64,000 nucleotides of DNA, taken from Phlebopus portentosus (lineage: Eukaryota; Basidiomycota; Agaricomycetes; Boletales; Boletinellaceae). Position 1 is the first letter of the stretch, and every line of letters starts with the position of its first letter. Under the pieces are notes generated by a model that worked only from the letters and a program-made list of their open reading frames with translations, ran no database searches and was not told the DNA's origin. Shown piece by piece: positions 10,921 through 23,073 of the stretch. The position numbers were made by a program, and so were the translations under genes. The stretch is taken from the NCBI GenBank assembly GCA_037892935.1, contig JAYXKI010000007.1:248001-312000 (forward strand), read 5' to 3'.

Positions 10921-12331
10921 TCAAAACGCACATATCCCTCGAGGAATGTAACACCGCCTATGAGAGACCCGCGTTCGACCCTCGACAAGAACGATGAGAA
11001 CCTTTTATCGATAATATCTATGCTGCACAGCAGCTCAGATGAATTAGGCAGTCGGCACGATATTCGGAAGCTATGAAGAGCCCCTATTATCACGAGGTCC
11101 AGCTCGTCATGAAGGCAGAAGTCTAAGAATCGAGAAAGACGAAGACAGGAGAAGCTCGTTACCTTTCTGTCGGCGAGCGGTTTTAAGTGCTGTGTGAGAT
11201 ATGCCGAGCCGAGACTTAGTGCCTCTTAAGAACAAAAACTTAAGATGCTAAACGCTGGTAATGATCAGGCCAAAACGGGCCTTAGAGAGAACAAGCACGG
11301 CAGGGCGGTCGCCTCGGGAGAGACAAGAGCATATCGCTGAAGCTTGCGTGGGTCCAAGTTTGGCTGTCTTTACGAGATTCTATACTTTTCCCGAGTTCTT
11401 GTTTCGCACAAGGCCCATCCATGATTCAGTGATCTAATCAAACCGCCACGTAAAAAGGGCAACATACATTGAGAGCCGCGTGCTCAGCGATGACGAGGAG
11501 AGTCAGAAGATATGAAATGCTATGCAAGAAACTCGGGAGCATTGGGTCTACTTTGCACTTTTCGTCGTTGGTGGGGTGCGTGAGCTTCATGAGGTCTCCG
11601 CGTGCACGTGACCATGATTTTCTCTCAGGAACGAAAAAACCCATGTTCTCATATTTCTTTTCCTGTGTCGCACCGCCAGGTCATGCCGTTCTGAATGCGC
11701 TATCGATGGCAGCGGTGGAGAGCTTCGCCCAGGCCTTCTCATGGCTTCTAACGAGCAGTTATTGTTAATGATTTGCAAACGTTAATCCATTATTCTTCTC
11801 AGGCTCCACAGGGATAAAGGGAAAAGGAAGAAAAGACACCGCAACTTGAACTTATTCCAGACCAGGAAAATAGTTCTTCATGCTCGTCAATGAGGGACGC
11901 TCCTTTATGGGTTCCGAATGAGCTTTTCACCTGCTATAAAGTTCTCGGAGGCTTTCTCAAGATCCTACCATACCGTTCTTGGTTTGCTGCCAGTGCTTGC
12001 TCGTCTCAACACACCGCTTTAGGCAAGTTGTCTATTTATTCATTCCTCCTGTCGATTTTCGAGAACGTCTAACAGCTTGATAGGAGTCAATGTACCAAAG
12101 TCTGGACTTGTGCGTTGCTACGCGGCGCCTCACCTTCTCCGCATCTTACATGTCCGAGCTCCTTGACGTAGCCGTTTTTGGACCACACAACTAGCCCACT
12201 GAAGTAGCACACATATATACTTGCACAGCTTATTCATAAGCTAGAAGCGCTTATGAGTAGTGCATGTGATCGACAGTACAAAAAGCAAGACGCCGCTCCT
12301 GTCATACGCTCTCCTGCAACGATCACCATCC
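10921..12331. other. Intergenic, no supported gene
   Basis: Only short overlapping frames on both strands, none with a recognisable motif or consistent splice pattern. A missing first exon of the DUF6699 gene may lie in 10920-11100. A small unknown gene cannot be excluded around 11440-11770. Confidence 0.5.
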
Positions 12332-13102
12332 ATGGATCCTGAATCGTCTTTGGACCGTACCGCGCGCTGGGTGCAACAGCACACTCAACACAGCTTCCGA
12401 CACCAAAGCGCAGCATCTAGGAGCCATTTAAAGCATCCGCAGCAGGAGGGGACGTCGTCTCAACAATCCTCGAGGACGGACTTGGGTGGACAGAATACTG
12501 GAGTGGGCTCTGGCGGACGTGCATATGCCCGGCAGTCAACAACGGCATATGCTCAACATGGTTCTTCCCGTTCCAGCAGACAACCCCCTATGGCAGACGA
12601 GCCCCTGTCTTCATCACATCATCGGCGGTCGCGTTCTCACTCAACCACAGTCCCGCAAGACTACCGGACGCCTCCTCGAATACATATACCTAGCGAGGTT
12701 TACCGGCATCCCAACCTGCCGGCATTCGTTCAAGGTCCTCCCGGGTCCGGTTATCCAATGTCTATGTCTGCGCCGCGGCGACCTCCGCCGCCCCCTCGAG
12801 CTGCAGTTCCCGCTCCTCCGAGTCCGCCTTTACAAGTTCCAAACCCACTGAATCCGAAGGTATGTTACACGAGCTTCCTTCACGCCCCGCTTCATAAATC
12901 AATGCTTAATTTTCCATCATAGAAATCACGACCGACTGTTCATAAGCGACGTCCTTCACTATCTGGTGAAACGTTTGAACCCCCTCCGCATCCTCCAATC
13001 TACCCGTACCGCGTCGTAGACGGCAGAGAGCCTCGTGTACAGGGCCAAGGGGATATACTGCGCGGGCGTGGACGCTCAGCAAGCGAGTCACGTAGGCGAT
13101 GA
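12332..13102 (+). CDS. Pro/Ser/Arg-rich disordered protein
   Basis: Two exons, 12332-12859 and 12923-13102, joined through a 63-nt GT-AG intron, give 235 aa. The ATG (MDPESSL) has a good context (ATCCATGG); the frame extends further 5' only without an ATG. Composition is Ser, Gln, Arg and Pro, with runs such as RRPPPPPRAAVPAPPSPP, and it ends in a basic GRGRSASESRRR tail. No domain recognised. It could be a nuclear or RNA-associated low-complexity protein, but that is only composition-based inference. Confidence 0.6.
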
Positions 13103-13775
13103 CTGGACTGATGCAAGCACGCGCTGTGCCTCGTTGCAAAGAGCAGGTTCTAGCGTGCTATGGAGCTTTTCCTTACTCCTATTTATTTCCTATCTCGTTA
13201 GTCTATTATTCTTTCGCTATTCCATTTAAAAAAAAGCCCAGTCTTTTATGCGATTCGGATGGATCACTCATGTGCTGATATAAAGTGCCTTTTTTCGCTC
13301 ACACTGCCTTTCTCGTCTTGTTTTCACGATGACCAGGTCCTTATCTTTTCTGTATATCACCACCCTGTAATTTTCTAGACATTAATGAGATTTCCGGTGC
13401 CACGATGTTCGCTAATTTGTTTTGACAAATGTTATGCATTCTGTTTGAACGTATCGTTATATAGTGATCTGGAAACAGAAAGGCCGGTCGTCCCTGCACG
13501 AAACGCTGACACATCGCAACGCCCAGTTTCCTTCATCTTTGAAAACAGTCATAGGTAGACAATGTAAACGAGTCGTCACATTCTACTTCCAATACTTAAA
13601 ACAGCATGAGCTCTGAGAGAGCAGGAATTCAGGCTAAAAATAATTATGAACATATGAACGCGAACTTTAAACATGAAAACATCCGCAGATGAAGATAGAG
13701 AATGAGAGTCATGAAGAATATATACATCTTATGGATGATCTCAGCCTAACATCTCATGAACTAAGTGGCGGCCAT
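13103..13775. other. Intergenic, convergent 3' ends
   Basis: AT-rich DNA between two convergent genes; probably both 3' UTRs. No feature seen. Confidence 0.6.
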
Positions 13776-15976
13776 CTACGCAGACCAGGACATAGTGGTG
13801 AGGCCAACCGGGAAAGTGTACATTGCCTATGAATTTACATGTTGTTTTCATTAAACCACGCTGGCAACATGCATCTACTGAGAAACATACCGTCTTTCCT
13901 CGGAACTTTATGGATGTCTTCAAATAATCATCCCCTCTATCAGAATTGTCAGAATAGAGGTAGGCATAGTGCTATGGATGAAACTCACGAATTCAGCACG
14001 ACCAAGCTGAAACACGAACCATTCGAGTAGGCTCCACCCAGCAATGCGTCTCCATTGACGTTGACCTTGATTCGCTTCGTAGGTTGGTTACCGTAGAGGA
14101 TGGCCTTCGCCGCATGACCCATGGCATAATCTAATAGTAGATTCAGATTAAGAGCACGACTTCGAGGGGAAACGCTTGAAGGGAAAAGTGCGCACACTCT
14201 TGATTCAATTGCACCTTTCCGTCAGACTCGATCTGAACGACACCGCGGCAGCCGTTTCCGCAGCTTGATGCACCAGGTAGCTTCGGGTTTCCTTCTGGAT
14301 CTACAACGAGGTTCCACATAAGTCCAGTCTGTGCCCAGTGCTTCAGCCCGCCGATAAAGCTGTGCACAATACAGTTTAGTCACCGGAATCTCATAAAACC
14401 TGATCCTTACATATTGTTCATGGTCCACTACGAAGAAAGAATGTTAAGTGTTGCATTGATGCAAACGGTTCTTTAGCCTACCTTGATATCATTCCAAAAG
14501 TCTGAACCGACAGTGCCCGTACACTCGGTGAAGTAGAGTTCCTTATCTGGGAACGAGTTATGCCAGTCATCTTGCTGTTCAACATTTCCAGCGTAGCAGT
14601 GGAACGCGACTCCAGAAAAGGCATCCGAAGCACCGTCTTCTCTCATCTGTGGACCGTTAAAGGATAACGAATCGGACGGAAGGATATCCCTCACCAGCTC
14701 TGAAGCATACGCCGTGGCATTGTCCCAGTTATGTTCGTATCCGATTACCTTGACGTCGTTCATTCCGTTCGAGTTGAGTAGTTTTCGAAGACTGACCGCA
14801 ACCCCAGCTTGCGCCTTCGTCGTGTATAAACATGACGGAAGCGTTGGATTCTGACTCTCCGGCTCGTTCTAAGAAGCCTCTAAGATTCTAATTTAGAAAG
14901 CCCGATTGCCGACACTTACCTGGATAGATATTGCATACGGCCTAAAACCTTTCGACTCGAAGCCTTGTGCACTCTTCAGGAGATAGTGCGCCACTATTGA
15001 CGCAGAGATAAAGTTTGTCGAATCGCGGAGACGCACAAATAACGTACTGGTGTCTGTATACTCCTCCACGAAATTACCAGCATTCATTGATCCGCTATCC
15101 TTCATCCATCCCGGCTGAATTCGATTTTAGAAATTTGTTCATTGTCATAAATAAGCACGCACCGGTGACCAGGGAACAAGATGGATTCTGATATTCTTGT
15201 TCACAACTTTGATATCCTCAAGCGTAGAGTATAAGTAAGACGGCGCAACGTCAACGCTAAAGCTTGACAAGTTTGGGTCCTTCTCATCAATGAAGCTGTA
15301 GTCTGTAATTTGACGACGGTCAGAAAGTAGGAAAGGGCTCAAGGAGCTAAACACAAATTTGACCTTTTGGAGAGAAATCAGAAGCACCAATCGCAACGCG
15401 GACATAATTGATTGAGGCAGAATGTGCGCCTGGAGTAGCTGCATGAAAAAAGATTCAATATTTATCACGAAGGATGCAGCGAAGGTATATACCAACCATC
15501 AAACATGGACTTCAGCAGCGCAGCATATGCGCCTGCATCCTTCCCCTAAAATCGTGCTTCAGAAAACTGGATTCCGGAGTACAGGATCTGTTTACCTTGA
15601 GCTTATTCAAAATATACGCAGATGCGTCCGCTGTACCCAAAAAAGGGAGTCAATATAGCAGTCACAAACAATAGAAGATGCTATGCACTCAAAGTTGCGC
15701 CGAACCCGAAAATCGTTTGGTACACAGTACCATCGTCAACGTCGATTTCTCCATCTCCGCTGCCAACATTAGAGCCAAAGGTAAAATTCGTCGAAGTGAC
15801 GGATTTTAAAAGAGATTTTTGGTCCGCCGTGGTCTCCCACTAAGTTCGCAAAAGTAGAGCCTCTGCATAAGTGATGGTGAGAGCGATATCGGAGGATGAC
15901 ATACAATCTCATTTATCGTCTGTGCCAATGAGTCCCAGGCCAATAGGATGAGGGACGATAGAGCTAATGACTTCAT
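13776..15976 (-). CDS. Glycoside hydrolase family 30 (probable beta-1,6-glucanase)
   Basis: Secreted GH30 enzyme of about 473 aa, encoded by 15 exons whose phases all agree: 15976-15905, 15839-15689, 15630-15596, 15545-15497, 15438-15364, 15302-15163, 15114-15048, 14993-14920, 14868-14695, 14646-14482, 14427-14411, 14359-14196, 14130-13989, 13936-13891 and 13826-13776. A signal peptide (MKSLALSSLILLAW) leads. Family landmarks in order: QTIFGFGATLTD, RVAIGASDFS, PWSPPGWMKDSG, SIQNEP (acid/base Glu), FHCYAG, YFTECTG (nucleophile Glu), GLMWN and a C-terminal YTFPVG strand. The eleventh exon is only 17 nt. Fungal members of this type usually cut beta-1,6-glucan in fungal walls; the exact substrate is inferred. 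The frame is fully intact. Confidence 0.9.
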
Positions 15977-16697
15977 GATCCCTTGTGCCACGGAAAGGAC
16001 AGATTCAGAGCCGCAATTTAATATATCCTTATGAAGAGAATATCCACGCTTTATACAATGAAAGTGTTTCAGTAGGATGCAAAGACGAACCAGATGAAAC
16101 GTGGAGTTTCGCGAACGCAAAGAGTATGCGAGATCTGCTGAGGGAGGGTAGCAAAGTAAACACCAACGCGTAGAGAATCACTGATTCTGGATGTTCTACT
16201 CTGGGCGAAAGGAGCAAAAGCAACACTGGATACTTCAAGGAAAGGTGAGAGATTCAAGTACCCCAAGATAAATACCACATCCTTTCCAATTGAAATGCGT
16301 AAAGGTCGTCTCAGGACAGGCGATTCTCCGCTGGATTTACCAACGCGTGGCGACTGCAGTAAGTCTTTTCAAATCGCAAATTTGCATTCATGACCATTTC
16401 AGCATGAAAGAGCTCCGTCTTAAATATATGAGGATGGTTATCTGCAGATGACCCAGGCATTCCCGAAGGATGCAAGACGGAGTTATACTAATACATGGCC
16501 GAAAGCATCTCCAGTAGATTCCGTATTGGTACCCGCCACAGAGGGCGATCTTTTCCAGAAGCATCCACATCGTCTAGTGACCTAGAAACCATCAGTGGCG
16601 TCAGAAACATGAACTCCGTGGCAGTCAACGTGATGAATGTCTCACGAGACTCGCTGATATCCAAGATCTCCTACTATGAGGCTATATTAGCACTCGA
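15977..16697. other. Intergenic between lipase 3' end and GH30 promoter
   Basis: About 720 nt. It should hold the GH30 promoter (a TATATTAA-like element lies near 16019-16026 on the minus strand) and the 3' UTR of the lipase. No gene. Confidence 0.55.
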
Positions 16698-17961
16698 CTA
16701 TAGTCTCGCTTGGGGAGAGGCGCCCACTTGAGGTAAACGCTTCGACATCCACGAGATACATTCATTGAAAAATTTCTCTTTCATCCCATCAATTTCGTTG
16801 TGGAGCTCATGATAGCATCCCTGACAAACCGAGTATTGAACTGTAAGTCGATCGGACCAGGTGATATCAATGGATGCACAAACCGTATATGAAGAGTACT
16901 CTTTGTCCTTCGCAGAAAGTGCCTCATAAAAGCGTAGACTTGCTCGGGGTGAAGTTACCTAGTTATATCACGTAAACCAATAGCTAATGCAGGAAACCTG
17001 GGTATTCGGCCAACCTTGTCTTCGGTTCCATGGACAATAAGGAGCTACCAGACTGTCAAGGTCACTAATCCGGTAGTTACAATCATTGGGCTCACAGGCA
17101 ACTCAGTAGGCCATTCCGCGAAACGCTTCTCTAACAGTTCCTCTCCCTGGATTACAGTATCTTAATCTCCCGGATTGAGAAAGAAAAGAGACACGCACCC
17201 TGTTGAGAATATCACTGATGCATTTCAAGGACGCCTTCTGTTTGACGAGCGGATCTTTCAGATATTCCTCGACCACTTTTTTGTCCCGCGACAGATCCTA
17301 TGGAAATAAAAGGAAATAATTAGGTGAGAATTTTGACCGGGAAAAAGCGGAAATCAGTAATACAGGCGATACTGACGTTTGCATTCACAGAGGCCGGAAC
17401 GTTTGTGTAAGGTGTCAAAACACTGATCTTTCCGCCAACGTAACGCGCTATCTTGGGTGCGGCTTTTGCCTGCAGAATCAGCGGAGCTGAGGCGATGATT
17501 CCACCAATAGAGTGCTTAGTTCGAGTGGCAAAGTCAAGCACTATTCCGCCTCCCTGGGATCGTCAGATGCGAGAATCGCACCAAATACTAGGACATACCA
17601 TAGAATGTCCCATAACAAACACGCGCAATCCTTCGCCAAGTCGAGATTTCGCCTCTCCTACTGCCCACTCCACATCCTCAAGCTGGTGTTCTCCCGAAGT
17701 CTTCCCATAAGAACTATCTGTGCTGCGGTGTTCAACATCTTCCGCAGTCCTTCCGAATCCACGCTGATCGTACGCAAAGACGCTCACACCGTGTTCTTGC
17801 CAGCAAGGGAAAACATGTGCAAAGCGTCCAACGTGTTCGATGAACCCATGAAGAAAGACGAGTATAGCTCTGGGCTTCTCAGCCTGATATAATCGACAGT
17901 AAAATGATGTCGACTGGGGACCTCTCAGCCAATGCTCTTCGTAGGTGGTTGTCATTGTCAT
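16698..17961 (-). CDS. Monoacylglycerol lipase (alpha/beta hydrolase)
   Basis: Hydrolyses monoacylglycerols to fatty acid and glycerol. Seven exons join in frame: 17961-17599, 17553-17377, 17297-17199, 17146-17096, 17044-17015, 16958-16884 and 16820-16698, giving 305 aa, normal for fungal MGL. Landmarks: HG oxyanion motif in LVFLHGF, YDQRGFGRT, nucleophile elbow GHSMGGG (catalytic Ser, split by intron 1 right after GHSM), catalytic Asp in HGTED and catalytic His in YHELHNE. No signal peptide, so probably cytosolic or on lipid droplets. The frame is clean throughout. Confidence 0.92.
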
Positions 17962-18570
17962 GGGAGTTATCCAAGCTGTTCAGGCATGATTTACTTGAAT
18001 GTTTCTTGGTCACAAGTAAGGACTTTGAGTCGCGCATCGTGGCTGTGCCATCTCTTTGTCAGGTTTCCTTTCCGGTAGCAACCTGACTTGGGTTTCAATC
18101 ACCACCGCTGTTTTTGCTGTCACCACTTTCTGGATACAGTGTTTACATGGCTGCTCTCTCGACACATTACTCCGCGGAGGGCGATTTCTTCCAGCTGTCA
18201 TCTTGTTCAGGTACACGTCGCTACTGCAGTCCGACTGATACGATTGCAGCCCGCATAATCGGGATCCAAATCTTACTCTGATAAACTAGTGCTATAATAA
18301 TACCTGGATGAAGGGGTGGAAAACTACGGAAAGTCGAAAAGCTGAAGCGATATCGAAACTATAAACGTATCGAACAGATACCCTTACAGGCTCGTCGATG
18401 GCACGATTTTCGGTAGCATCTTCACTTAAAGCTGCCATGCATAAAGTCTGAGCCTTGATAGCGAAGCACTGCCGATTGACGAACGCCTGGGTATGATGGG
18501 TTGTGAAATACAAAGCAGGTATAACCAAACGACAATAAAGAGGCTAAAATCTAGACTTCAAAACAGGTTG

Positions 18571-18788
18571 ATGTCGTCAGAATTCAGTGTGAAACTGACC
18601 AAGACATTGTCAAAGTCGATGAGGCGAGGAGAATCTTGGATGCAATAAAGGAAGGAGCTGATGCTCCGAAGCCAAACAAGTCTGACATTGCTAGGCTAGA
18701 GGGTTGGGTTAGTACAGCAATAAGGCGCATGGAGAAGCTGTGGAAAAAGACCATATTAGAGGCAAACTCGAAAGGATCAAAGGATTAG
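18571..18788 (+). pseudogene. Fragment of coiled-coil protein gene
   Basis: An open stretch after a possible acceptor (AACAG|GTT) encodes a charged helical segment ending in RRMEKLWKK. Its heptad-like pattern resembles the C-terminus of the coiled-coil gene at 19065-19900. No start codon and no upstream domain. It is either the last exon of a decayed copy or a short remnant. Function unknown. Confidence 0.4.
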
Positions 18789-19064
18789 TGTAGACAACGT
18801 GTGCAGGGACCCAACTGATAATTACTACAGTATAAGAAAATGAGTTAGCGCCAGTTATCTCAATGCCCGAACGCCGGTTTCACTCTTTGCGAGTTTCGCG
18901 AAAGCAATGCAATGTGCGTTCATCTCTATATCACCTGACCATATCAGCTTTGCAAGCCGCCCATCGTAGTCGGGCGTTATGCAAAAGAAACCACCTTTGA
19001 ACAGATTCAGTGTGATCCTAGTGAATACTTGCGACCAAGAGATTACTTGCCTATCTCATATATC

Positions 19065-19900
19065 ATGTCTGCCCCGCGGAAACAGAGGGGCAACGAACGG
19101 AACAGTGATAAAACAGATGCGAAGAGACAGGAAGAAGCCTACAGGAAGGCGTTGCAAAAATACTATGACCGCCACGGCACGTTGATGAGGCCCTAAAGGG
19201 ATTGGAGTACGGCTTCGAAAGAGCCAGAGTCACCACTCAAGTGCTCGGGACAACGCATTTCCAGATAAAGCAAGCCGTCAAGGCCATAAAAGGGCGCGAA
19301 AAAGCCGCTGAAAATGTTGAAACGAGCAGGACAGATTTAGACAAATTGGACGGAGTGCGCAAGGCTCATCAGAAGACTCACGAAGAGATCTCGAGGAGCG
19401 AGATTGAGTGTGTCGAGGACTTGCTCAGTCCTGAAGAAGCATTCGATACAGCCATCAAGAAGTTGAAGAATGCGCCTGAAGTCATAACCAAGTTAATGGA
19501 GATGGCCGGAGTAGCGGTGGATGCCAGCATGATCAAGTTTTCCCAAGGTGCTAGAGAGGTATTAGAGGCAAAGGACTACGAGTGTTCTTCAATCGCGTTA
19601 CACATCTGGAGGGAGGCATGGCAGAATCAGTTAGAGATAAACAATCTATACGACCCAAAAGAGATAAGGGTGTTGAGGAGAAGATTCAAAGATCTGCAAG
19701 GAGTACCTAACGCGCAAGACCACTCGTCTCGGCTATCCCCAGCTAATCTCGAGGAGGTAAAAAATGAGTTGAAGTCAATTCAAGCAGGAGTTGAAGATCA
19801 GAGACCTAGCAGAGGAAAACTCGAAAAGTTGAAAGGAAATATCAAGAACGCAATGCTGGATATGAGAAAGCTGAAGGACACTGTCAAGAAACCACTGTAG
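19065..19900 (+). pseudogene. Coiled-coil protein gene, frameshifted (unit A)
   Basis: An ATG-led frame (MSAPRKQ) of 43 aa stops at 19196. A second frame, open from about 19169 to 19900, continues the protein for about 240 aa. Comparison with unit B shows one base missing near 19170-19180; restoring it would join the two parts. The product would be highly charged and helical (Lys/Glu-rich, predicted coiled coil) with no recognised domain. Either a pseudogene or a sequence with a one-base error. Unit B is more damaged. Confidence 0.55.
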
Positions 19901-20179
19901 GCAAGCGCGATGTCGATGCCAGTAGAGAATTTGATCATAGATAACTCATACGCACATGTCCTTCGATCGGAGAAACTGTGAGGTGGTTCGCGAAGCGTCG
20001 ATACTACTTATATGTGCCAATCCCGACTTCTGCTGGCTAATCAATCTACCTCTTTCCACCCTCTCTTCGCTGCTTTCAGGGGCAACGAACTCTTGTAGTA
20101 CAACTTAACTAGCTGGGTTGCCGAAAGTGCCGATGTTCTGGCCACGTTAGTACAATGAAAGAAGGTGATTTCGACGTCG

Positions 20180-20350
20180 ATCTCAGTGACAATATTTTTC
20201 ACGCTTTCCTCTTTTCTGTCTGTATGTGCCAAACTTCTTCTGTGACAACTAGCCAAGGTTGCTGCGGGGGTCGCTGCTCTGAGAATTGTTCAAAAAAGGG
20301 GGGAGTCTCTCACAGGACGGCTCCTTCGAGATGGCCCTTGAGTCCTTTCC
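20180..20350 (+). pseudogene. 5' remnant of small secreted protein gene (unit A)
   Basis: Matches the start of the gene at 21989: the CTGTCTGT signal-peptide coding region, the GTCGCTGCTCTG block and the CTCCTTC block line up in order. The start codon and frame are lost, and the copy ends at the unit B junction. Confidence 0.5.
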
Positions 20351-20829
20351 TAAAGACACAGTGTTCAAGTCTGTAATGAGATAGCAAGATAAAATGCAGA
20401 ACAGGTATGACGGGAAGAGAATAAAAGGGTCAAAATCCAGACTCCTAAAGAAGGCCGGCACTGTTAAGCTTCGGAATTAAACTGAGAAAGACATTGGCAA
20501 GTCAGTGACGCGAAGAGAACTCTGGTGAGAATGAAGGATCTAAGAATGTGTACAGATGACTTGTCCAGGCCCTCACCTGGTAGTTACCGTACCTGGTAGC
20601 ATAAGTATAATTTGCACGAGACTCCACAATGTCCGAACGCCGTTTTGTTCTCCTTGCGAATTGGACGAAAGCAATGCAACGCACATTTTTCCTAGGACAT
20701 CCAACATACCCAGGTTTGCAAAGTGTTTATCGAAATCGAACATCATGCATAAGAATAGAGTCATTGTAATCCGAGAGCATACCGCCGATCAAAAAAGCTA
20801 CTTGCCTTGCCAGAAAAAACACATCTCAC

Positions 20830-21400
20830 GCATGACTGACGGAAACAGGAGTCCAAGGCCCGAAGAGACAGGAGAAGCTCGCAGGAAAGGCATTACAGAC
20901 GTACAATGACCTCTATCGGGACGTTGATGCAGTCCTACAGGAATTGGAGTACAGCTTTGAAAGGGCCAGAGTAGTCATTCAAGTATGGAAACAGCGCATT
21001 TCGAGATAGATTAGGCTATTAAAGCTACAAAACGCTGTGAGGAGACCCCCGAGCACATAAAAAGAACGCAGATCAATCTAGACAAGTTAAACAGCGCACA
21101 CGACTGATAAGAAGACTCGTCAAGATGTGACGAAACGAGGGAACGAGTACCTAGAGCATCTGCTCAAAATTGAAAAATAATTTGATGCCGCTATAGTGGA
21201 GTTGAAGAGTATGCCTGGAGTCATAACCGGGTTGATGAAGATGGATGAAGTAGCAGAGGATCCTAGCCTGACCAAGTTCTCCCGGGACGCTAGGAGGGTC
21301 CTCGAGGCAAGGAGCTCTGAACACTCTTCAAACGCGTTACCAATCTGGAGAGAGGCTTGGCAGAATCAGCTACGATGTTAGATATGAGAAACCTGAATGT
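20830..21400 (+). pseudogene. Coiled-coil protein gene, degraded (unit B)
   Basis: Homologous to 19065-19900 but with several stops and frameshifts. Similarity jumps from the AGGCTTGGCAGAATCAG block straight to a block matching the last exon end (GATATGAGAAA), so about 215 bp present in unit A is deleted. A palindromic element follows directly. Confidence 0.6.
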
Positions 21401-21404
21401 CCCG

Positions 21405-21546
21405 GCATCGCAAAATTCTGCATGAGTTTGTAACCGCGTATGGCGGGTTTATTTCGCCTTATGAGCTCTCATAATCAGTCATAAGCGATTATAATTGCTT
21501 ATAAATCACCATACGCGGTTATAAACCGTGCAGAATTTCGCCATGC
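21405..21546. repeat. Palindromic AT-rich element (possible MITE)
   Basis: About 140 bp forming a long imperfect hairpin. The left arm contains AAATTCTGCA and AACCGCGTATGG, and the right arm carries the inverse of both at the same spacing. The centre holds CATAAGCGATTATAATTGCTT. A related, more diverged palindrome lies at 27376-27510. Confidence 0.6.
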
Positions 21547-21988
21547 GCCGCCCGCCCCTGTGCAGCAGCCACTACACAAGTAGGCGGGGGGAACGAGAAA
21601 GCCACTAGAGCGATCGGAGAAATGACTATAGGAATATTACCATGTTGATCTCGTACACATATGCGCCTGGCCATCGATTTTGAGTTTGAACAAGAGATTT
21701 CGTGTTCATGCTGGTCAAACTCGAAGGAGCTGACACGCCGATCCTACTACTGACACGCGCTGATCCCGACGTCTGCTGACTAATCAATTTACCTAGACGA
21801 CCTACCAACGCCGGAGTGGCCATCTCCTCCCACCATCGCAAGTTGCTCCCGTCCTCTATCCTCTCCTCTCTTCGCTGCTTTCTTTTCGTCTCTGGTAGAC
21901 AATCTCTTCCTTCTACTCGCTTTGAAAGCTTGTCTATCTGTCTTTTCTCTGTCGAATTTTTGAAAGAATAATCTCAGTGTGCATCATC

Positions 21989-22710
21989 ATGTTTCGCGCG
22001 TTCCTCCTTGCTGTCTGTGCGCTTGCGCTCGCTGGTCGTGGTGAGAGCAATTCAAATGGAAATCAATGCTGTGAAGAATGACTGAGAGTCGCTCTTGAAG
22101 TCGCTGCTCTGCAAATCGCTCTAGGGGGCATGACAGGGAACCTCACAGCCAGACAGCTCCTTCAAGTCCCTTCAGGTCCTTATCTTGACCAATGCACCTC
22201 CAACTGTTCTACGGTTAATTCTACGATCCAGGTAGACCTATCCTATCTATGCATTCTCTTCAAAATCAACTAGTGACTCATCACTGGACCTCAATTTGAT
22301 AGGCATGTTCAGATACGGACGACAACTGTGTTTGCACAGACGACGTCGCTGCTGGATTAGTCCAATGCGAACAGTGCATGTTCAACTTCCTGGTCGCCCA
22401 GAACGAGCGTGCTCCTGACCCGCGTATTGGTTCTAACCCGTCTCTCGTTGGTACGTTATCATATTCATCATTCATCGACAATACGAGACGTAGTTCTCGT
22501 CTGACTGCTTTTTGCCTTTATTGTCGTGTAGCGTACTCGGCTGCCTGCAACACCTCCGTCGGCAAACTCTTCCCTCAGGCCGCTCTGACAATTGCACCGA
22601 CTTGGGACGGTCCGACTGATATCATTCTCAACACGCCCGCGACTGTCGTCGTCGTCGGCTTCGGCTCGGTTCTCGCGGGTGCAGCAATCATGATGCTCTC
22701 CAACATTTGA
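21989..22710 (+). CDS. Small Cys-rich secreted protein, possibly GPI-anchored
   Basis: Signal peptide MFRAFLLAVCALALAG, then a core with eight cysteines: DQCTSNC, QACSD, DNCVC, VQCEQCM and AACN. The C-terminal hydrophobic run (VVVVGFGSVLAGAAIM) suits a GPI signal. Preferred exons are 21989-22040, 22125-22231, 22303-22450 and 22532-22710, giving 161 aa. An alternative acceptor after 22088 would lengthen exon 2 by 36 nt. This Cys pattern is common in agaricomycete surface proteins of unknown role. It is the only intact copy; unit A carries a broken 5' remnant. Confidence 0.72.
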
Positions 22711-23073
22711 GTCGCTCGCTGTTAAGTCGTAACTGACGTGGTGTGGCGTTCTGATGCTGGGAGGAAAGGGCTTGTAAGTGACCTGTCAATTTGGTAATTT
22801 GACGGATTGGAGAGGATGCGTTTTGATGTACTGTTGATGGGTGCTGTGCGCCTATTTCTTGACGTCTACTTTATTGAGAAGAGATGGTTGGAGAATAGGT
22901 TTTGCATTGGCGATCTATTTATGCGATATATCCTGTTTCAATACATTGTTATCGAGAAACCTGAGTAAAGCAATAAATAAGAACTGCCCGGGGTATATTC
23001 AAGAATGAAAAATCAAGGAAAAATATATTTCAATTTGAATATCCTAAAAATCTAACGTTCCTGGAGATGGTTG
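22711..23073. other. Intergenic, convergent 3' ends
   Basis: Between the secreted protein gene (+) and ERG2 (-). Likely two 3' UTRs; nothing else seen. Confidence 0.6.

Larger units (their letters stand above)
18500..22190 (+). repeat. Tandem segmental duplication (two decayed units)
   Basis: Unit A (about 18500-20350) and unit B (about 20390-22190) share order and sequence: an upstream block (18507-18570 against 20396-20460), a second block (18880-18970 against 20630-20760), a coiled-coil gene, and the start of a secreted-protein gene. Unit A's secreted-protein copy breaks off where unit B begins, as expected for a tandem-duplication junction. Confidence 0.65.

Noticed and set aside
11469..11768. 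Plus-strand frame of 99 codons as a gene
   Set aside because: No recognisable motif, and equally long frames lie on the opposite strand over the same bases.
16495..16731. Plus-strand frame of 78 codons
   Set aside because: Overlaps the lipase 3' exon and intergenic DNA, with no motif or splice support.
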